NCBI GenBank assembly: GCA_001051155.2
Contig: JYIP02000010.1
Coordinates: 248,001-312,000 of the forward strand
DNA length: 64,000 bases
From: Chrysoporthe austroafricana
Taxonomy: Eukaryota; Ascomycota; Sordariomycetes; Diaporthales; Cryphonectriaceae
Direction of reading: 5' to 3'
The notes beneath the pieces are model-generated. The model was not told the origin of the DNA. It saw only the letters and a program-made list of their open reading frames with translations, and searched no databases. This document shows, piece by piece, positions 59,161 through 64,000 of this stretch. The first letter of the stretch is position 1. The number at the start of each line of letters is the position of its first letter. The position numbers and the translations under genes are program-made.

Positions 59161-59523
59161 TAAGTATATTCTTGTCAATGGTTTATGCAAGATGAGGTGA
59201 TTGCATGCGGGTAAGCCACCGCCACCGGGGGTCATGGGGCGCTGCTTGCTCTAGCTGAGGAGGTTGCTGACATACGCTTCCTTCAAGACCTCACTGACAT
59301 CCGGGCGTCGCACATCCAACTTCGCCAGCATCACTGTATCTGCGTTCGCACCGAGCACAACATCCTGCTGATCGCTCGCACTCTTATCGTGTGTGAAGCA
59401 TGTTGTGGTGTCACCGACAGTGAAGGACCCGGACTGGGGGTGGCACTCGACCCCTCAGCCGAGCCGTAGACACGCTTGCTTCTGCGGCTCAAGACTCCGC
59501 CGAAAGCTACCTCCGGCTACAAC
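59161..59523. other. Leader region of the NLR gene
   Basis: 363 bp directly upstream of the NLR start codon. It includes the extra coding-like stretch noted under the relic. No promoter motif is clear. Confidence 0.35.
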
Positions 59524-62500
59524 ATGACCGGGCTACGCTTGCTCGCCCTTGGTAGGCCACTCTCGTGTGTTTTGCTGTCAGAAAGTCTACTGTCGGAAAG
59601 TCTACTGACAGCTGCAGATGGCGGCGGCGTGAGGGGGCTGGTATCGTTGCACATCTTGAAGCAGCTGCTCTACCTCATGAACCCCGGAAATCCGCCCAAA
59701 CCTTGCGATGTGTTCGACGTCATCGCTGGGACAAGCACGGGCGGGTTGATTGCGATCATGCTTGGCTTGTTTGTGAGCACGACCAGGGGCCCTCCCATGC
59801 ACATGCGCCAACTAACAGTTGCAGGAAATGGACGTCCAGTCATGTATCGACAAATACCAAGAACTGGCCAAGACCGTCTTTACACCCCGAAAGAGAGCTC
59901 GGGTCTTTGGTCGCGTCTTGCCGGCTATTCTGGGCGCCGCTCCATTCGACCACAAGCTCTTGGAGCAAGAAATAAAGCGTCTCTCGCTCGAGTTCCTAGG
60001 CGATGAGAATGCACCCCTGTACCAGGAAGCGTCGACGTGCAAAACGTAAGCTGAGTGTTTTACGTCGTATCTCGCGGCCGTCCAAGTACTGATAATCACA
60101 CAGATTTGTGTGCACGAGTCTATCAAATGGCGAAGTCGTACGGCTCCGAAGCTACGACTCAAAATTCGAAGACCGTATCCCGTGCAGTATTTGGGAAGCT
60201 GGTCGGGCAACCTCTGCGGCCCCGACGTTCTTTGACCCAATTACCTTCAGCAATGGCATCGTATTTCGTGATGGGGCATTTCAGGCCAACAACCCAGTAT
60301 ACGAACTCATGCAAGAAGCCATGACTGAGTTTCCGTCACAAGAAATATGTACCATTGTCAGTATTGGTACAGGCGTTCCCGCCTCAATCAGCATGAACAA
60401 CGGGCTGGCTTCAGTCGCTAAGGCGTGCGGCAAGATCGCTACCGATACCGAGAGAATTGCGAAGAATTTTGAAGCAGACTATTGTATGTCGAAACGCCAG
60501 CTGCATGGCAAATATTTTCGGTTCAACGTCTCCAAGGGTGTTGAAGGAGTGCGTCTTGACGAATGGCACAAAACGGATGTCATGATGAGCAATACTCTCA
60601 GTTATCTCAGGCGACACTCCACTGGCAGAGAGCTCAGAGAATGTGCACATCAACTCAGTGAACACACGAAAGTGGATTCGTCTCGATCGAGACCTCGTAA
60701 TACAGGCCGAGGTTCGAGATCAGCTGCCTTCCACCACCATCCCCGGATGTCTATTGACATGTTCGTGTCGAATGCGACTGCTGCTGGCTCTAGGACGGAC
60801 AGAGACCTGCCGCCATCGGAAGACAGTATTGGGTTCCCAGTCCGCGCGCCGGCACAATCCACCAGGAGTGATGAGTCGCGCGACACAATGTCTTTCCATA
60901 ATCCCTTCTACCAGTTGGACCGAATCGGCAAAAGTCCGGTGCCTTATTTTGTCCCAAGAGACGAGCTAGAACAGATCCACGAACACTTTTCGAACATCGA
61001 CAGCGCCTCACAGACCCGGATTGTTTGCCTGCTCGGGCTGGGCGGGTCTGGCAAAACACAACTGACGCTCCAGTACGCTTGGTCAAGGCGCGAGGAGTTT
61101 GGCGTGGTTCTATGGGTCGATGCCTCGAGCGAGGCCACACTGCGCGATAGTTTCGAGCTCGCTGCCAGCCAGATGGGGCTCCGCTTGCCACGGCATGAAG
61201 CACCAGTGTCCAAGGACCTGCAAGTTACGCCTTATGCAAAGCCTGATGTTCTTCAGGACGTTATTGCCGTTAAGCGAGAACTCCGTCGGCGGAACCAACC
61301 TTGGCTCATCGTTTTCGACCAAGCAGATAGTGAAGACGTCCTGTATCGGCTGAAGAATTATATACCTTCGGACTTCAACGGGCATGTACTGTTGTCTTCT
61401 CGCAGACAGGAGGCTCGCCGTTTGGGACAGAGATACGTCGAAATTGACGGGTTACCAAGGGACGGAGCGGTGAATCTGCTCCTGTACCACACCGGCATCA
61501 GACGTCCATCGAATGAGCAACTTCAAATAGCTCAGGAGATTGTGCAGCAACTGGACTGTATCGCTCTTGCTGTAGACCTCGCCGGCAGGTAAGCATACTT
61601 ATCTCATCTGATTTGAAGCCGGAAAGAAAGAGTGCTGTCAAATTTCAGTTTTCGATTCTATCCCATTTGGGTGCTTAATGACCTCCCCGAGAACGCATGA
61701 GTGCTGACAACGGATGCCGCGAGAAGCTACATTCAGAATCCCGCTGGGCTGAGGAACTATCTAGATCTTTACAAGTCCAACAAGGAAGAACTTTATCAGC
61801 GGTCACTTGGCAGGATGCCTTCAGATTTGAGCCGCTTGACAGGGTACACACTTTCTGTCTTCGCAACGTGGCAGATTTCAATAGCTGCGATCCCAAAGAA
61901 CACCGCCAAGTTTCTGCATCTGCTGTGCTTCCTAGATCCCACGAACCTGTCGAAAGAACTGCTCAGACGTGCTTGCCTTACAAAGTCGCACTGGAATTCG
62001 AGTGGAGAGATCGCAGAACTCCAGCCAGCAGAAGGCGGTGTACCAGGATGGCTCCTGGAGCTCCTGTGCGAGGATGACGGGCGCTGGAGCGAGTTCAAAT
62101 TCCACGAATCAGTCAATCAGTTGGAATCACTGTTCTTCGTGCGGCAAGAGATATTCGAAGGTACCTGGCTGCATGAGACTGGACCAGTAGAGACCTCTTC
62201 GCTCGTTGCGGATGGCAACGCAATGGTCCTCTTGAGAGTTCCCCAACCGCTCCATGATCTTGGAAGATATATCCTTGGGGCAGATGACAGGAGGATGTTC
62301 TGCTACGACGCCTTCTCGGTTTCCGTCCACGGCTTCCCAAACAATGTTTCTGAGATCGAAAACTCGTGCCATCTCTCCAGAGTGCCATTGTATGTTGGCG
62401 AAGGGGGTGAATCGAAAAATGTCCGAGCCTTGCGAAGGGACCTAGAGCAGTTACGCAGGCACGTTGAAATTTTCAGGCACGACATTCGGCAGGACCAGCG

Positions 62501-63353
62501 ATACATCCGGGGCCGAAAGTCTGTTCTTGACCGCCAGTATCCATCATGGTACCAAGGAGAGGTGATAATATTTGCAAGCATGTTCTGGCGGCATTTTTTA
62601 CAGGCTCACTCCGCACATTCCTCAAATATTGAGCCCTCCTCCTTCGTGATCAGGCCATGGGAGGCTGTCATGATGATAACAGAGGCTTTACTACCCGAGG
62701 ATCCTCCTGGTGTTATAATAGATGACTCTAGAATCTCAGGACTCTGGACAGGTGCGAACCAGATGGGCTGGCAAAGCCAAAGCGGCTCTTTCTCCAACCA
62801 TGTCGCGCCAGCCGAAGAACGCAAACGCTTTTCGCCACAGTTTCGCGCCGGAAGTAGTCGAAAGGACCCCAATACGACTACAAAAGCCGGATCCGAAGAA
62901 AGAGCGCAGGATTCAGAACTCGAAGAAGAGTGGATTGTCCGCCAAAGCAGATACTTCGAAACATTCGCGCGTTCGACAGCGGCGTCTGGGAAAGTCTTCG
63001 ATTATGCGGGTGGATCACGTTCGATGTGGTCGATGTGGTCGATGTACCAGCTCACAGCTATGGCCGAGTCGATCGCGACCCGCCACCGCCTGCATTCAAG
63101 CACGTGGAAGATGGCCAGGTTCATTGAATGGGTTCGTGTTGACTTCAGTAAAGCCTGGCTGGACCGAGAAGCAGACGACGCAGTTAGTACAGAGGATTAT
63201 GGCTATAGTTTGTACAACCATTGGCGGGAGAGCTCCATGGGCCAACGCAGCATGGAGAAATTGGAATTGGACTTGGGTGAGGTCGACGAGACCCCAGGAG
63301 TGGAAACGAAGCGGCCGGACGGCATCGATCAAGACCCGCTACGCCATTTCTGA
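59524..63353 (+). CDS. Patatin-like phospholipase/NB-ARC fungal NLR-type receptor
   Basis: Five exons: 59524-59551, 59618-59772, 59825-60045, 60104-61588 and about 61724-63353, summing to 1172 aa. The patatin domain (residues ~5-250) has DGGGVRG (oxyanion loop), GTSTGG with the nucleophile Ser49, and DGAF with Asp191 of the Ser-Asp dyad. A disordered linker leads to an NB-ARC domain with Walker A GLGGSGKT (446-453), Walker B WLIVFD (Asp540) and HVLLSSRR. The remaining ~540 residues are helical with no ANK, WD40 or TPR repeats that I can see; they include a WSMWSM duplication. Patatin/NB-ARC architecture is known in fungal NLRs linked to allorecognition and cell death. Likely a nucleotide-switched lipid hydrolase in the cytosol. 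The last intron (about 135 bp) has an alternative acceptor at 61648 giving an early stop. Confidence 0.88.
63024..63046 (+). repeat. 9-bp in-frame tandem repeat in the NLR gene
   Basis: The unit TCGATGTGG is repeated about two and a half times and encodes SMWSMWSM near the C-terminus of the NLR-type protein. Confidence 0.9.
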
Positions 63354-64000
63354 GGCTTGATGCTAGCTGACTTATAATATTCAATTATTGCCCAAGCAAG
63401 CCGTCCTCAAGAGTGTCCCCGATATGGCCAATAGTCAAGCAGATGTCGAAGACATTATCGACTACTAGGGATTACAACGTCTGTATTCACCTAACCGCTT
63501 TCCAGGCATGCTGAGCACGCCGGATCATGTCAGTCACGATAAGCGATGCCAGGCAAAGGCAGAAAGGCACCCGGAGGCGATGGACCATACAACTGCAGTC
63601 TCCTCTTCGTGCTGCTTGGGCCGGGCCTAGAGCCCTTCCCACTGCTCTGGGTCTGGATCCAGGTCCGAGGCTGGATCCCAAATCTTATATGCCAGTGTCT
63701 GTTCAGCCGTGGGCCGGCCGGCGGGAGCCCATGACAGCGTGGAGCGGAGGACTGGAACCTGACCTGACAGAGTAGATATCCCGACCATTCATTCTCTCTA
63801 TCATAAACTTCCTTTACCAGAACAAGCAATGACTAAAGTATATGGCTAGGTAGCCATCAGTTTTAATGGGTAAAATGACCGCCAGGTTACCACTCAAGCA
63901 GAAACGTCCTCACGAAGTCTTCTCAAACAATTGTGCCAATGTAAAGGCCGGGCTGCGCCTCGTTGACCGTCCGCTTCTCTCCACGTTGCTGGTAGTTGCT
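63354..64000. other. Downstream flank, no gene seen
   Basis: Overlapping frames at 63487-63829 on both strands show no domain. The window ends before any recognisable gene. Confidence 0.4.

Noticed and set aside
1..64000. CRISPR arrays, bacterial operons or phage genes
   Set aside because: No regularly spaced repeats. Introns and gene families are eukaryotic throughout.

Overview
This is nuclear DNA of a filamentous ascomycete (Pezizomycotina, most likely a Sordariomycete). The evidence is many short GT-AG introns of 50-100 bp with CTRAC-like branch points, a pogo/Fot1-type DNA transposon, Zn2Cys6 and CorA-like fungal families, fungal pectinase genes and a patatin/NB-ARC fungal NLR. Exon coordinates were worked out by hand from splice consensus and reading phase; where stated, summed exon lengths are divisible by three.

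Layout. 0.4-3 kb: a tRNA-Leu(CAG) gene that carries a canonical 19-nt tRNA intron and a second 54-nt insertion in the D-loop with every hallmark of a spliceosomal intron; it is followed by a decayed Fot1/pogo element with long inverted repeats and a TA target duplication. 3-11 kb: two diverged protein-kinase-like genes in opposite orientation around a gene-poor gap that holds one small three-exon gene. 11-13.5 kb: a CorA-like membrane protein gene with an unresolved 5' end. 14-28 kb: an MFS permease (DAL5 type), a Zn2Cys6 regulator, a zinc alcohol dehydrogenase, and a same-strand pair of secreted pectin-side enzymes (pectin methylesterase and GH93 exo-arabinanase). 28-40 kb: an F-box-like protein, a DUF7924-like protein with a PD-(D/E)XK-like core, a GNAT acetyltransferase, a cysteine-rich secreted protein, an arylamine N-acetyltransferase and a small basic protein. 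40-56 kb: a sugar transporter, the DEAD-box helicase Dhh1, a mitochondrial-type J-domain protein diverging from it, a 2EXR-like protein and a single-pass membrane protein. 56-64 kb: a low-complexity GC-rich stretch, an exon-like relic, and a patatin/NB-ARC NLR-like receptor.

How the parts may work together. PME and GH93 would act outside the cell on pectin and its arabinan side chains. The nearby regulator, permease and dehydrogenase could form a loose carbon-use neighbourhood, but this is inference from proximity only. Dhh1 and the J-domain protein are housekeeping. The kinase-like pair, the NLR and the cysteine-rich secreted protein belong to fast-evolving accessory classes linked in fungi to self/non-self recognition or host interaction.

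The most unusual signal is the tRNA-Leu D-loop insertion (480-533): GTAAGC start, CTAAC branch site, CAG end, and exact restoration of a canonical tRNA-Leu when removed.
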